A stretch of 64,000 bases of DNA from Voacanga thouarsii (GCA_026120185.1 JANUWF010001661.1:921501-985500), one strand, 5' to 3'. Positions 10,871 to 22,994 are shown, counted from the first letter of the stretch. Made by a program: numbers and translations. Notes: generated from the sequence alone by a model not told the origin.

Positions 10871-11300
10871 AGGTAATGTTTTCTATCTAGAGTCCATATC
10901 AATGGTAGGATCAACTTCCACTTGGATTGTCGATTCAGGAGCCACTAATCATATCTGTAACTCCTTACAGGGGTTTAAAAAGATAAGAAGACTCAAGAAG
11001 GGCGAACATGGGCTTCGAGTGGGTAATGGAGCACAAGTCTAGGCCCTTGCAGTGGGAGAGCTGGATCTTATTTTTTATTGTAATAAAATAGTGGTTTTAA
11101 AAGATATTTTATATGTACCTGGTTTTCTCGTCAGAATTTAATTTCAGTTGCAAAACTTATTAATCAAGGATATTATGTATCTTTCCATTCTGGTATTTCT
11201 ATCAGTAGAGATGGAGAAATTTTATGTATTGGGCACATGTATGAAAATCTGTTCTTTTTAAACCCTATTAACAACCAATCAAATAACGCTCAGTCTGAAC
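10871..11300 (+). pseudogene. Copia B aspartic protease region, broken
   Basis: In frame with gag. The catalytic Asp is intact in WIVDSGATNHIC (GAT at 10,932-10,934). A stop at 11,040-11,042 replaces the Trp of the conserved GAQVWALAVGE segment, and a 2-nt insertion at about 11,120-11,131 shifts the frame before the QNLISVAKL block. Protease would cleave the gag-pol polyprotein. Confidence 0.85.
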
Positions 11301-12135
11301 CTTTAACTAAGAAGAGAAAGACCAATATCAATTATTCATAACTTTGGCATCTAAGGTTAAGTCATATTAACTCAACTAGGATTCAAAGGCTAATCCATGA
11401 TGGGCCTTTGGGCTCATTGAGATTGGAAAGTTGGCATCAGTGTGAATCCTGCCTGATAGGAAAGATGACCAAAAGGTTATTTACACCAAAGGCGGATAGA
11501 GCCAAGGAGGTGTTGAGTCTTGTTCACACTGATGTGTGTGGTCCGTTGTCTACACCAGCTAGAGGAGGTTTTGAGTATTTCATCACATTCACAGATGATT
11601 GTACGAGGTATGATTACATTTACCTGATGAGACACAAGTCTGACTCTTTTGACAAGTTTAAAGAGTTTAAGGCTGAAGTGGAGCGTCGGACAGGTAAATT
11701 AATCAAAACCTTACGATCGGATCGTGGTGGAGAGTACCTCCTAGGTGAATTCAAGGACTACATGGTACATCATGAGATAGTATCCCAACTCTCTGCACCG
11801 GGAACACCCCAGTAGAATGGAGTAGCTGAGAGAAGGAACAGAACATTAATGGAAATGGTCGAAGCATGATATCTCATGCTACTCTTCTAGTGTCCTTTTA
11901 GGGATATGCCCTGAAGACAGCGGCATATATTCTGAACTTAGTGCATTCCAAGTTAATACCTAGAACTCCTTATGAGATGTGGACTGGGCGTAAGCCAAGT
12001 CTAAATCATCTCAGGATTTGGGATTGTCCAACTTATGTACTGGTCAAGGGAGACAAGGTGGAACCAAGATCAGAATTATGCTATTTTGTTGGCTATCCTA
12101 AAGGAGGTTACTTTTATCATCCTAAGAAGTAGAAG
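11301..12135 (+). pseudogene. Copia B integrase, broken
   Basis: The pre-integrase LWHLRLSH block has a stop just before it and Gly to Ser inside. Then come the zinc-binding Cys pair (CESC), the catalytic core with HTDVCGP and SDRGGEYLL intact, and the GTPQ-NGVAERRNRT segment, where CAG has become TAG at 11,813-11,815. A one-base deletion at about 11,860 and a TGG to TAG change near 11,900 follow. 11,941-12,132 is the C-terminal GRKPSLNHLRIW segment, ending at TAG 12,130-12,132 where relatives have a Gln codon. Confidence 0.88.
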
Positions 12136-13375
12136 GTGCTAACCAGTACCAATGCTAGAAAATTAGAAGATGATCAAAGTACTTCGACTAAAGGTTCAAC
12201 AAGATTGGAACTTGAGGAGAAGTTATCTACGAAATCAACTTCTTCTGACCCGATTCTGAAACAAGAAGAGGCACAGCCTCAAGTGCCTGTGCAAATAGAG
12301 CCTCGTCGTAGTGGGAGAATGTCTAGGGTTCTGGATAGATGGACAGGAGAAGCCTTTGAGCTGGTCTCCAACCATCAGGAACAAGACCCCACTAGATACG
12401 AGAAGGCTATTGCTAATGCCGATGCAAATCTGTGGCATGAAGCAATGAAAGCCGAGATTGAGTCTATATACCTCAATCAGGTTTGGGATCTTGTAGCTTC
12501 ACCTGAAGGGATAAAACCCATTGGCTGCAAGTGTACAAGAAAAAGAGGGGAGTGGATGGGAAGGTAGAAACCTTCAAAGCTAGGCTTGTGGTAAAAGGGT
12601 ATACTCAGAAAGAGGGAATCGACTATGAGGAAACCTTTTCCCTGATAGCCATGCTTAAATCCATCCGCATCCTCCTTACCATCGCATGTCACTATGACTA
12701 CGAGATATGGCAAATGGATGTCAAAACGGCATTCTTAAATGGCCATCTTAGCGAAGACATCTATATGTCCCAACCGGAAGGCTTCATTGCTGAAGGCCAG
12801 GAACATATGGTTTGCAAACTTAAGAAGCTTATTCTCAAGTACCTCAAGGGAACGAGAGATTATATGCTGGTTTATAGGGCTGATGATTTGGTTCCTACAG
12901 GATACACAGACTCAGACTTCCAGGCGGATAAGGATGAGATTAAATCCACTAGTGGATATGTCTTCACCTTGTCGGGAGGAGCAATTTCATAGAGGAGTAT
13001 CAAGCAATCTTGTATTGCTGACTCAACCATGGAAGCTAAGTATGTGGCAGCTTTGGAGGTATCTAATGAAGCAGTTTGGCTCTGGAAGTTCCTTTCAGAA
13101 CTTGGAGTTGTACCACATATGGACAGGCCAATTGTGATGTATTGCGATAACACTGAAGCAGTGTTGCAATCTAGGGAACCTCAGAACCACAAGAAGGGGA
13201 AACATATAGTGAGGTAGTACCACCTGGACTGGGATTTCCAGAGACAGGAAGTCGTGGTGAAACAGATTGCCTCCGAGAACAATCTTGCGGATCCATTCAC
13301 CAAGCCTTTGGCCGAGAAGGTCTTCATGAGACACTTAGACGCCATTGGGGTGGGCACCTATGGACTTACCTAGTC
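12136..13375 (+). pseudogene. Copia B RT-RNase H, with deletion of the RT active site
   Basis: The linker after integrase (12,136-12,480) and the RT N-terminus (to VCKLKK at about 12,825) are recognisable. They then join in frame to ILKYLKGTRDY at about 12,833. By comparison with elements A and C, roughly 0.58 kb is missing, including the fingers-palm segment and YVDD. RNase H follows, with stops at 12,990-12,992 (Trp of AISWRS) and near 13,215, and ends with the NNLADPFTKPLAEKV block. The junction bases AAGCTTA suggest a short-homology deletion. Confidence 0.9.
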
Positions 13376-13380
13376 TTAGA

Positions 13381-13395
13381 GTGCAAGTGGAAGAT
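13381..13395 (+). promoter_or_regulatory. Polypurine tract of copia B
   Basis: GTGCAAGTGGAAGAT immediately before the 3' LTR, one base different from the block in A, C and D. Confidence 0.8.
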
Positions 13396-15432
13396 TGTTG
13401 GATTGTATGCCCTCTTAGACTAGGTTTCTGATGTAAAATCAAATATTTTAATAAAAGAATTTATTTTCAGAAATTGTTCGTGAATTTACTTTTTGTTTGT
13501 GCACAATTTTCGTTTGGAACAGACCCATTGTGTTTAAATAAGTTATCCATGTGAATGGTGTTCTTTCACAATAAGGTATGGATCACGGGTTATTTAACAC
13601 ATAAATATTTGTTCTTAACCTATTGATGAAAATGGGAATCTCATCATGTTTAGGTTATTATGTTATGAATTCCAAATGGGGAATGGCTTACCTTTAGCCA
13701 GTGAGTAGTCCACTCACTTCATGACATAAGCGTATTTTGAATACGTAGGACAGGACCTGTAGTAGTGGTTTCTAAAAAGTACTATATGATAGAAACCTAG
13801 ACTACTACCACTACAGCGTGGACTAGTACTCTACGACTTGAGTATGAGTTGGTGGTCTGGCGAAGCTGGTAGCATATACTTTGATTTGTTATAGTTGAGG
13901 TTCTATTGCAGGGCCAATATACTTCCATGTTGGGTATGTGTGATTAGTTAGTTAAGACAGACTTATACAAGATAGTTTCTGTACTATATCGCCCCTTGTG
14001 GTTGTCCGAGTGGTCTAAAATATCCAAGGCCCTGGGAAACATGACTTGAATGTTTGCTTTAGGGTAGCTCCCTTGGAAAGCGGAAACACTCCAGGAAGTT
14101 GGGGATCATTGGACTAGAAGCCTAAGGATGATAGATGTCATTTAGAGGGGTGTTAGTACACTTCTTCCTCTCTAAATGTACGGCGATGTGTAGAGGGGTA
14201 TTTTAGTCATTTCACCTGTAGGTCGAAGGCTTTGCTAATGCAGCATTGTCCTTGGGGTCAATATTTTCTTATGGTGATATTAGGAAATATTTAAAATGCA
14301 AAATACAGCTATTTATATAGTAGGGGTATTTTGGTCATTTTAGCAGCCAAGGTGATGTGTCTTTTTGGTCCTGGGAATAGCCCATAAGTCCTACCTAACT
14401 AGTTTTGGGTTGAGGAATTGGTCTCAGATCAAGAGGATTTTCTTTTATTTGATTTTATTCAGGATATCAAATTTATTATTAGATGGAATAAAATAAATAA
14501 ATAAATTAAATAAAATTAGAAGTTGAGAGAAATTAATTTTCTAGTTTATTTGGTTAATTAATTATTCAGGGCCTAGGTCCAGTTTGAATAATTAGAAAAT
14601 TAACCTGGGCTTAAACCAAAGGGAAATAATTAATGCTTAATTATTTATTAGGTTATTTATATAAGCCCAAGATATAAATAATTAAAGATTAATTATTTTG
14701 GTTCTTTTTTGCTCATTAATTATTTATTGAGCTATTTATATAAGCCCAGAAAATAAATAATTAATGTTTATTATTTTGGACCTTTTGGGTCCAAGAAAGA
14801 TAATAAATATTATTTCGGCCCAATAGCTTGGACCGTAGGATTTTTTTTTCATATACGGTTCAGATGAGTTTAGGGTTAAGCCGAACTTATTCTCAGGATA
14901 ATATCCGGGTGTTTGAAATGAGATATCCCGGGGATATGTTTATCAAATATTTTGAGACCTAGTTTTGGCTAACGATAAACAAGTCTCTGGTGGAAAAATA
15001 ACCCTAATCTCCCCCTGACTAAGCTCTTCCTTACGCCTCTCTTCTCTCACGTAGCTCTCTCTCACTCGTGAGTTTTGCTTCCTCTTGTTCTTGGTTCTTT
15101 GCTAATCAATAGCAAGAGAACCGAGGAGATTAGAGACAACTCTTCTTCACTGTTGTGTTCACTGACAAACAAATTAGGCTGTGGAATATTCCGTGAACCA
15201 AAAGGCTTGGCATTGCACCGGAGGTGAAGAAGTTGACATAGGAGGCTTCACCGCACGGAGAAGAAAGGAGGCTGTGATTTTGAGCTTCAAGTCATTCTTC
15301 CACGATCTTCACTTTTTAAGGCTCCAAGAGGTATGTTATTTAGCCTCCACCATGCTTGCATGCTCTGTGTTTAATGTTTTTGTCTCCATTTATGCCCACC
15401 GTATGCATGCTCTGTTTCTGCCAACACCTGTA
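13396..15432 (+). repeat. Copia B 3' LTR
   Basis: 2,037 bp, starting TGTTGGATTGTATGCCC and ending ACACCTGTA (final C to T against the 5' copy). Includes the hairpin at 13,760-13,807. The following base resumes the gag of element A. Confidence 0.92.
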
Positions 15433-15723
15433 AATGTCATACGCAGTGGCCATATATTCGTATTTGGACTAGAGCACATTAGACATGGAGGCTAACATGT
15501 AGCAACGAGTCATGTCGTCAGTCTTCTTCCATGTCTTCTCAGCCTCGTGCTCATCAGCGGTGATACCTTCCCCGATAACAAGGTAGGTTTCGTAGAGAAC
15601 ATACTTATACTCCTTAGCAGTGAGTATTATGTTCAGGTTCCTCTTCTAGTCTATATAGTTTGGACCTGTTAACTTATTCTCATGAAGAATAACGACCAAA
15701 TGACTAAAAAAACTTCCTACCAT
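15433..15723 (-). pseudogene. Copia A gag, N-terminal part
   Basis: Start codon at 15,723-15,721 (MVGSFFSHLVVIL...), then the ENKLTGPNYIDWKRNLNIIL segment, running left to 15,433 where element B interrupts it. It contains a CAG to TAG change in the segment that reads LQSKHEHM in relatives. The continuation is 6,183-5,640. Together the two parts are a normal-length gag, apart from the insertion and stops. Confidence 0.87.
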
Positions 15724-17543
15724 TTCTAAAAAATCGAAAAATAAAAGAAAAACTCAGTTTGTGAAAAATAAAAAATAATTTGTGCACTTTATCTTCATAT
15801 TAAAACTGATAATAGTTTATCCTATTATTATTATCTTTAATATGATTTGTTTGGCTCTTAGGAGAACTGACATATCTTCATAAGAAGATTAACAGTTTCC
15901 TAAGCTAAGTATATTAACCACCACATATTAATTTCCCTTCTAGGTAATGATCTAGAAGATAACTCCATCGAGGGGATGGCCGTTTGTTCTCATTTCCTAT
16001 GGACATTCCTCGCACTATAATCTCTAACGTGAGATGACCGATCATAGCACATGTTCCGGGTTATTAATTACATCAATTCATTAGTTCTAGATCCTTGTGG
16101 TATCTACATCCTATATGGGTTTACTCCCAAGGTGACACGAGGAGATTCAGGATCTCTAATGAGGATCGTGATGGAAGCCAACTATTGGAACCCCTCCCCC
16201 ACATAGTCTTTTAAAATAAGAGTTTTCTTGGAGAATATTCTTTGAAAATTTTAATTAAGTTTTCTTTTAACTCAAAAAATAAAATATCTAAACCCTTAAA
16301 AATTTCTATGTCAAGGTTTATACCCTTTGAGAAATTTTTCATGGATTAATTTTATTTAAGTTAATAAACTTAATAATTTCAAAATTTTCCAATAAAACTT
16401 ACTAGAGATACTGATCTCAAGTTTAATTTGACAAAAATAATTTTTCTTGTTAAAATTTAAAAATGATTTTCTATTTTAACTCACAAAAATATCTAAATTC
16501 AAAATATTTTCTGTGTCAAGGATAAAAGCCTTTGAAAAAATAACCAAGAATTAATTTTTTCGAATTAAAATTAACCATTTAATTTTAAAAAAATATTTTT
16601 CTTTGTCAAAAATTCCCAAAGACTTTGTTCATTGAGAAAACGTGCACATAAGTACTCAAAATAAATAGCATTCTAGAAAACAGTAGACATTTTCATGCTT
16701 TTCTATTTTTTAAACCTAAAGGTCCAAACATTAGAATTAAATACATTAATTAATTAATTAGTGGTCTTGTTTAATCCTAAATCCCTTACTATTATTTTTC
16801 ATGCAAAAATAGTAACTTCACTTGGTATTGGACCCAAAACGAAAAAGAAAATTACAAGGAAAAATTAATTACAAAAATCCCTTGGTCCACTGAACTCGCC
16901 GCATTGGATTGTCGCTTGTTGGAGACCAGCCAGCCTTAGATTACCTGCGATCCGCCCACGAAGTTGCCCCGCAACCCGCCGCAATTGTAATTCACAATTT
17001 GCAATTCAAATTGCAAATTGCATCCGCGAGGAAACCTTCCTCACACGCTATCATGATCCGCAAGGAAGCTAGGCGCTTCGGCAAGGAAACCTTCTTCGTT
17101 TGAGCCATGGAGCCAAGGCCAACTCAGGCCCGGCTGCGGCTCCAAGCCGCAGCTGGCTTGAAGGGCTTTGGCTCCTCTCACATTACACAGCTCGGCTTGG
17201 CTTCGATGGCTCGGCTGTCTACAGTGTCACCTTCTTCAATTTTTCTTTCTACGATTTTCTTCCGCAGCTTTTACAAAATCATTTGTTTACAGATTTCAAA
17301 CACAAAATCAACCAAAACAAAACTAACAACTACCTATACCCATTGAAACTCGGGTTTACACGATGCTATGAAAAGCATTAAATTATAGAAGCTTCCTATA
17401 CCTCAACGACGAGGTTTATAAAGCATCTATCCTATACCATAAACAGTGAAGGTTCACAAAATGATATCAAACAATCATTGGCCAGTATTATTAACTACCA
17501 TACTTTCTCTATTGCCATATAAACCTCATCCTCTGATACCAAT
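15724..17543 (-). other. Copia A leader
   Basis: Same three-part organisation as the leader of B, read right to left: GC-rich part about 16,880-17,240, AT-rich part 16,210-16,880, conserved block about 15,850-16,210 with the nested hairpin and the paired motif. Short ORFs here (16,909-17,381) overlap in different frames and are not shared as proteins with B or C. Confidence 0.55.
17531..17541 (-). promoter_or_regulatory. Primer-binding site of copia A
   Basis: The complement of CTCTGATACCA gives TGGTATCAGAG, adjacent to the 5' LTR at 17,544. Confidence 0.88.
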
Positions 17544-19431
17544 TGAAGGTGTAATACGGCAAAATAAATTACAGAAGCATGCAAGACAGACAAAAACGCA
17601 GAAACAATAGCTGCGGAAAAACTTCTAGAATTTTAATACCTCTGCATTTAAATGACCGTGTTGGCATGGAAGAAGATGCTTGGATCACTTCTTGCTGAAT
17701 GCTAGAAGTCTCTGGTTCCTTTCTGGTCGATAATTCTAGCCACTGTCCTACGATCCTTCGGCTTCGTCTTATCAACGCTAAGCCTTTAGGCTTCCGAAAT
17801 ATATCTACCACTCGAATCGCTTGGTGATAGCTATGGATCAAAAGGATGATCTTCCCACTCTGACAAAATACTACCAAGCATTAATCAGGTGAGTTTTTCG
17901 TCTCTGTTCTTGTTGTTTTTCACAACACAGAGAACGCATGAAAGAAAGGAGAGAACGTGAGCCTTCTGGAGGAAAAACAAGAACGTACTTTAGTGAACCT
18001 TTGCTGTTCCTACTTTATCCCAACAACCTTAATGATAGGTTATTATCCGGGCATTCAAAAATCAAACAGAAGCCCTAAGGCCCACGTCATGTTTAAGCCA
18101 TTAAACAGACCTTTGGACCTATGGCCCAGTTCATTGGGTTAAGTCTTTTAATTTAATTTAATTATTTTTAGACTGAAATAAATCCAATAATTAAATTAAT
18201 TAAATAACTCAATTGACTAATATAAACCTCAAGCCATGGCCAAATTCATTGGATTTAGCCTTTAATTTAATTTAATTATTCTTAGACTAATATAAGCCCA
18301 TTAATTAAATTAATTAAATAACTCAAATGAGCCAATAAATAATTCTCTCTCTTTGAAACTTTTATTTTATTATAGCCTAATAAATAAACTAGGCTACTCA
18401 AATAAAATAAAATCCATTTAATATAAGACCAATCCCTCAACCCAAACCCATCGGACTTATGGGCTATTCTAAGGACCAAAAGACACATCACCTTGGCAAT
18501 TAAAATAACCAAAATACCCCAACTATAGAAATAGTTGTATTTTACATTTTAAATATTTTCTAATATCACCATAAGAAAATACTGACCCCAAGGATAATGC
18601 TGCGTTAGCAAAGTCTCCGACCTACAAGTGTAATGACTAAAATACCTCTCTACGCATCACCGTATATTTAGAGAGGAAGAATGTATTAACACCTCTCTAA
18701 AAGATATCTACCAACCTTAGACCTCTAGTCCAATGATCCACGACTTCTGGAATGTTTTCGCTTTCCAAGGGAGCTACTCTAAAGTTAACATCCAAGTCAT
18801 GTTCCCCAAGATCCTGGATATTTAGATAATTGGAATAGTCACAAGGGGCGATATAGCACATAAGTTATCTCGTACAAGTCCGTCTTAACTAATTAGTCAT
18901 ATATACCCAACATACAAGTATATCGACTCTACAATAGAACCTCAACTACAGCATATCAAAGTATATGCTTCCAGCTTCGTCAGACCACCAACTCATACTC
19001 AAGCAGTAGAGTATTAATCCATGCTGTAACAGTAATAGTCTGGGTTTCTTCTAAATATTACCTTCAAAAACTACTATTACAGATCATGTTCTATGTATTC
19101 AAAATATGATCATGCTATGAAGTGAGTGGACTACTCACTGGCTAAAGGTAAGTCATTCCTCATTTGGAATTCTTAACACTAATCTAAACATAATGAGAAT
19201 GGAATCAGTTAAGAACAAATATTTATGTGTTAAGTAACCCGTGATCCATACCTTACTGTGAAAGACCACCATTCACATAGATTACTTACTTAAATATAAT
19301 AGGTCCTTTCCAAACATAAATCATGCACAAATAAAATGTAAATTCACAAACAAACTTTGAGAATAAATTCTTTTATTAATAAAATCGATAATTATATCAA
19401 AAAACTAGTCTGGAGGACATACATTCCAACA
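17544..19431 (-). repeat. Copia A 5' LTR
   Basis: 1,888 bp, partner of 697-2,585, followed on the right by the AGATT duplication. The hairpin outer arms at 19,033-19,039 and 19,073-19,079 are intact. Confidence 0.92.
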
Positions 19432-19436
19432 AGATT
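19432..19436. repeat. Target-site duplication AGATT, right copy (copia A)
   Basis: Identical to 692-696. Confidence 0.9.
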
Positions 19437-19973
19437 AACTTAAATTCTCAAGGCTTAACATATCCAACAGATGAATTCACTGTTAATAAAAATCTAACCA
19501 ATTAAATGACAAAAATCATTTCCCAAGTAAGAAATATAATCACAACCTCATTATAAATCAAAGTAATTAAAACTAAAAATAAAAATAAAAAATCTAGCAA
19601 TTTAGCCCAAAACTAGAATATACAGAATATATTTTCAATTCTAAACTCTCTCTCTCACACTTAAACCAGACATTATCCTCGATGACCAAAAATAGAACAA
19701 ATAAAGCAAAACCAATGGACCAAGATAAATAAAGGGAAAGAAGATAAGAAAAGAAAATACTTCTAGAGCTTAGCAGTTTCCTCAAGATAGGTGAATCCAT
19801 CACAAAGGGCATTGTTGAATGTACCTAAAAATAAAACAAAACATAAAGCGTAGAAAAGGAAAAGAAACTAAAATTAAATAATAATAATAAATAAAGAAGT
19901 AGCCTAAGAAAAGTCATGAAAATATAAAGACAAAAGAAGACTGGAAAGGTAAAAGTAAGCAATAGAGAAACGC
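19437..19973 (-). other. Athila-like noncoding spacer
   Basis: On the minus strand, directly after the stop of the Transposase_32-like ORF. It contains TCATCGAGGATAATGTC followed by a TTTAAGTGTGAGAGAG block (about 19,640-19,690), a degenerate form of the conserved GAGGACAATG...AAGTGTGGGGG spacer of Athila-type elements (family knowledge). The ORF at 19,594-19,812 falls across it and is not credible. Confidence 0.5.
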
Positions 19974-20305
19974 TCAGTCATCATCTTCTTTTGCATCATC
20001 ATCATCCTCCTCATCATCATTAATATGGCCACCATCATCTCTTTGTGGTCCAGGGAACCGCTGCATCCATTGAGCCCATTGCTGCTCCTGAGCATCTTGC
20101 CTCCTATTAAGTGCAGTAATGGAATCACGAAGCTGAAGAAGGATCTCCGTCTATGTCTCCATACCCACTCTTAACTACTCTAACTAATCTCTTACCTAAG
20201 TCTCAAAATTAGTTCTCGATTGGAACTGTAAACCACTAGCTTGAGCTCTAGGTAGTGGGGTAGGTTGCTCCTCCTTCACAGGTAAAAGCTCAACTTGGCT
20301 CGGAC
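19974..20305 (-). pseudogene. Transposase_32-like protein, C-terminal part
   Basis: Read from 20,305 leftward, the frame gives a Pro/Gln-rich segment, a likely coiled coil (LRDSITALNRRQDAQEQQ), a WMQRFPGPQ motif and a terminal acidic tail (DDEEDDDDAKEDDD), then TGA at 19,976-19,974. Several stops are TAG or similar at positions where Gln would fit. This is the tail typical of 'putative plant transposon protein' ORFs; the function of that family is unknown. The frame matches that of the N-terminal part across the solo LTR. Confidence 0.6.
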
Positions 20306-21300
20306 GCTACACATTATAGGGTCTCTGATGGGATTTCTATTTCACAATAATGATTACTGTGGTGGAAAATAAGAAATCCAAGCCCCATGATCACAAGCAT
20401 GTGATTTAAAACAAGTTTAACAAGTAACAAAGGTAACGGTTTTACCTTTTATTTGAGCGTCTGAAAACAAAAGTTTTTCCTTCTTGTCTGATGATTGTGG
20501 CGCTATCTAGCAATCACCTTGACGCTAATGCATCACAAACAAGTTGATTATCATGTCTCTGTGATCACAATACGCAATCATCTCTAATAGTAGTCCACAC
20601 GAGGGTCACTCTCAAGCGCACTAAATCTTCTGTGCTAGCAGAAGAAAATTAGGCAGCTAGGGTTTTTAGCTTTTCTAAGAGAAAGAAAAAGAAGATAAGG
20701 TTTTGGAGTATGTTGTTTTTCGTAAATAGCTCATCTAATTAGGTATCGTGTATATGTCTCACATATAGCCCGAAAGCCTACTGAAAACACGGCTACAGAC
20801 TCCATCTAAGAATTCTAAAACAATTAGAATTCTCTAATTGTAATTGGAACCATCAAGTTCTCACAATTATAATTTGGCTCATAAATTATAACTAATTATA
20901 ATTTTGTGACAACAACTTCTCTTTCTCACAATTAACCCCACTATATTATCAAATAACATCCTGAGTATATAATTCTCTATTGTGTGTGACCTATTAGGTT
21001 TCCCAATTAATTGGTAGCGAATATGAATTAATTCAAACGTCTTTGAGATTAATAATCCATAATTAATTAGAATTAATCATATTAATTTTAATCAGAATTG
21101 GTTTACTAATTCATCAATTAATAAACCCATATTCCGCAAATCATGAGTGGTATCTAGCAATACATCATGACCACCCAAGAGTCTAAGAAGTTAAGTGGCT
21201 TGACATGAACCCTTCAATAACAAACTACAGTGCAATTAACTCCTTTCACAATACAATATCTCATTCGGTCTGGAGTATAGAATTAGTGCCAACTCCCTCC

Positions 21301-21335
<35 letters not shown>

Positions 21336-22093
21336 TTTGATCCGAATATAATAGTACTTGTACCAAGAATCCACTACTCTAGATGTGAATCAATTGGAAT
21401 TGTTTCTAATACACAGTCGCCTTAGCCAAAGACTTCTCGAGTAGTAATTCCTACAAGTGGCTGTGAGATATTCGCCCCTATTATTAGGAGTAGTGAATCT
21501 TTTATTGACCCTCTCAACTATTTTCGTTTACCTCACAATGTACCCAATATACATCCCATAGGCGACCTTCGATCTGGCTCTAGAGATTGGAATCAAAGCA
21601 CAATGCTAAACAAACAAAGCACCTTGGACATCTTAAGTCTAAGAATACTTGCACTTTTGCTATATTGAGATTATATCACTGGCACTAAATAGTTGTCCAT
21701 GTGATTATCTTATAGTTAGGTCATCCAATATACTTGTTCTATTAACAAGTATCCACGTGTTAATTTTGAATATCTCAATACTCACGGATATGAGAAACAC
21801 CACCTGATCAAATCAGGAAGTCTAACACATGTTAGTCTTAACACATTAATGATGTCCTATCTCATTAATACTACGACTAGGGACTATTTAAGTACTAACA
21901 CTATACAGCATAGTAGGAATCTCATATCATGATCTCTATCATGATTTTCTTAACACAGTGTTGTACTAGGGACTTTATCTAACAATTATTTTACACAAAA
22001 GTAAACAAAAGATACTGTAAGATAAATAATGTCTTTTATTAAAATAAAATGTGTCATATACAATGTACAAATGATTGCCTCTCGGGCATAACA
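20306..22093 (-). repeat. Solo LTR, family X
   Basis: About 1,788 bp. Read on the minus strand it starts TGTTATGCCCGAGAGGC and matches the LTR fragments at 57,725-58,034 and 63,697-64,000. No internal element sequence or primer site lies beside it, so it is a solo LTR. Flanking 5-mers are CGAAC (22,094-22,098) and CGGAC (20,301-20,305), one mismatch. The interrupted ORF is in the same frame on both sides, which supports these ends, although the left terminus is not a canonical TG. Confidence 0.8.
21304..21332. repeat. (AT)n microsatellite
   Basis: About 14 AT units inside the solo LTR. Confidence 0.9.
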
Positions 22094-22994
22094 CGAACAA
22101 TCTCAACCATCGCCCCGCACCTCAGCACTATATTGATAACCACAGCTAATTAAGGTTTGCTCAATGACTAGATCTCTCTCGGTAGTGGTCTCAGTAAGTT
22201 TCCCCTCAATACTAATGCTAAAAGCCTCTAAAATCTTCATGATCACAAAAGGAAAAACAAAGGCTTTAAAGGAAAGGCGAGAATGGACCACATCCCTAAT
22301 AGATTGAATAATCAAATGAGTAAAAAGGATAGGTTGTGTGTGCATCATCTTATGCAAGATATAGAGGTCAATCACTCGAGACTCGTTAAACCCATTAGCT
22401 TTAGGAACAACATTGAAAGAAAAGATATAAATTAGGGCACGTAGGTTAGCCTCAAGGTCATTGTTAGAATAAAAGTCTACCTGCTCTACAAGACCTCTCT
22501 TATACATCCTTAGTGTTGCTCTAGTATCACTCACCTTCTATTCAGGCTCAGAGATTATCTTTTAGTTATGGTGATCCATAGCTAATCAAGGGTCTTCATT
22601 ATTAACAGTCAAGATGGCAGCCAATCTATCTCTGTCTATAAAAATAGGAGTATCCTTGACCCTGGTCTTAATGGTATCAAGATGATTATTCCTTCTGTTC
22701 ACCATGTTAGCATAAAATTCTTTAACCAAGACCGGGCAATAGGTTCCTTTCAACTGAACAATAGGTCCCCACCCTAATCATCTAAACATCATTGCTAGCT
22801 TAAGGGCACGGTCTAAAGAAGGTGTAAAAGTGCGTTCCACAATGATTTTATTGGATGCTCTCTTGAAATACCACTCCTGACAAGAAGGATCAATAAAATT
22901 AATAGGGTATAAGAACATGGGGGTCAATAGAGGTAGGGATAGAGAAAGATGAGACTCTAGCCCTTTTAGAATATTGGCATTTTTCTTTAGGCAT
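22094..22994 (-). pseudogene. Transposase_32-like protein, N-terminal part
   Basis: ATG at 22,994-22,992 (MPKEKCQYSKRARVSSFS...). The central part contains YCPVLVKEFYANM, a DTIKTRVKDTPIFIDRDRL segment and, in the open stretch 22,534-22,103, ALIYIFSFNVVPKANGF and RVIDLYILHKMM, which resemble the core of the 'putative plant transposon protein' domain. At least five in-frame stops and one frameshift (near 22,790-22,910) are present. The solo LTR cuts it after about 300 codons. These ORFs are commonly associated with plant retrotransposons; biochemical role unknown. Confidence 0.6.

Larger units (their letters stand above)
6184..15432 (+). mobile_element. Copia element B, plus strand, nested in copia A gag
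   Basis: 9,249 bp with LTRs at 6,184-8,229 and 13,396-15,432, primer site 8,232-8,243, leader to 10,067, gag from 10,068, protease, integrase, RT remnant, RNase H and polypurine tract 13,381-13,395. The gag of element A runs to its left edge and continues from its right edge, so B is the younger insertion. The LTRs differ at about one base in twenty in their first 200 bp, against about one in ten for A, which agrees with that order. The flanks share AATG across the junction, but a clean 5-bp duplication is no longer visible. An in-frame deletion removes the RT active site. Confidence 0.93.
697..19431 (-). mobile_element. Copia element A, minus strand, interrupted by element B
   Basis: A Ty1/copia LTR retrotransposon of the TNT1-94-like type, reading right to left: 5' LTR 17,544-19,431, primer site 17,531-17,541, leader, gag N-terminus 15,433-15,723, then (after nested element B at 6,184-15,432) gag C-terminus, protease, integrase, RT and RNase H down to 2,608, polypurine tract 2,586-2,600 and 3' LTR 697-2,585. 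Subtracting B leaves about 9.5 kb. In the first 110 bp the two LTRs differ at roughly one base in ten, so this is an old insertion. It is dead: protease Asp and integrase Asp are changed to Asn, and there are many stops and frameshifts. Confidence 0.93.
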
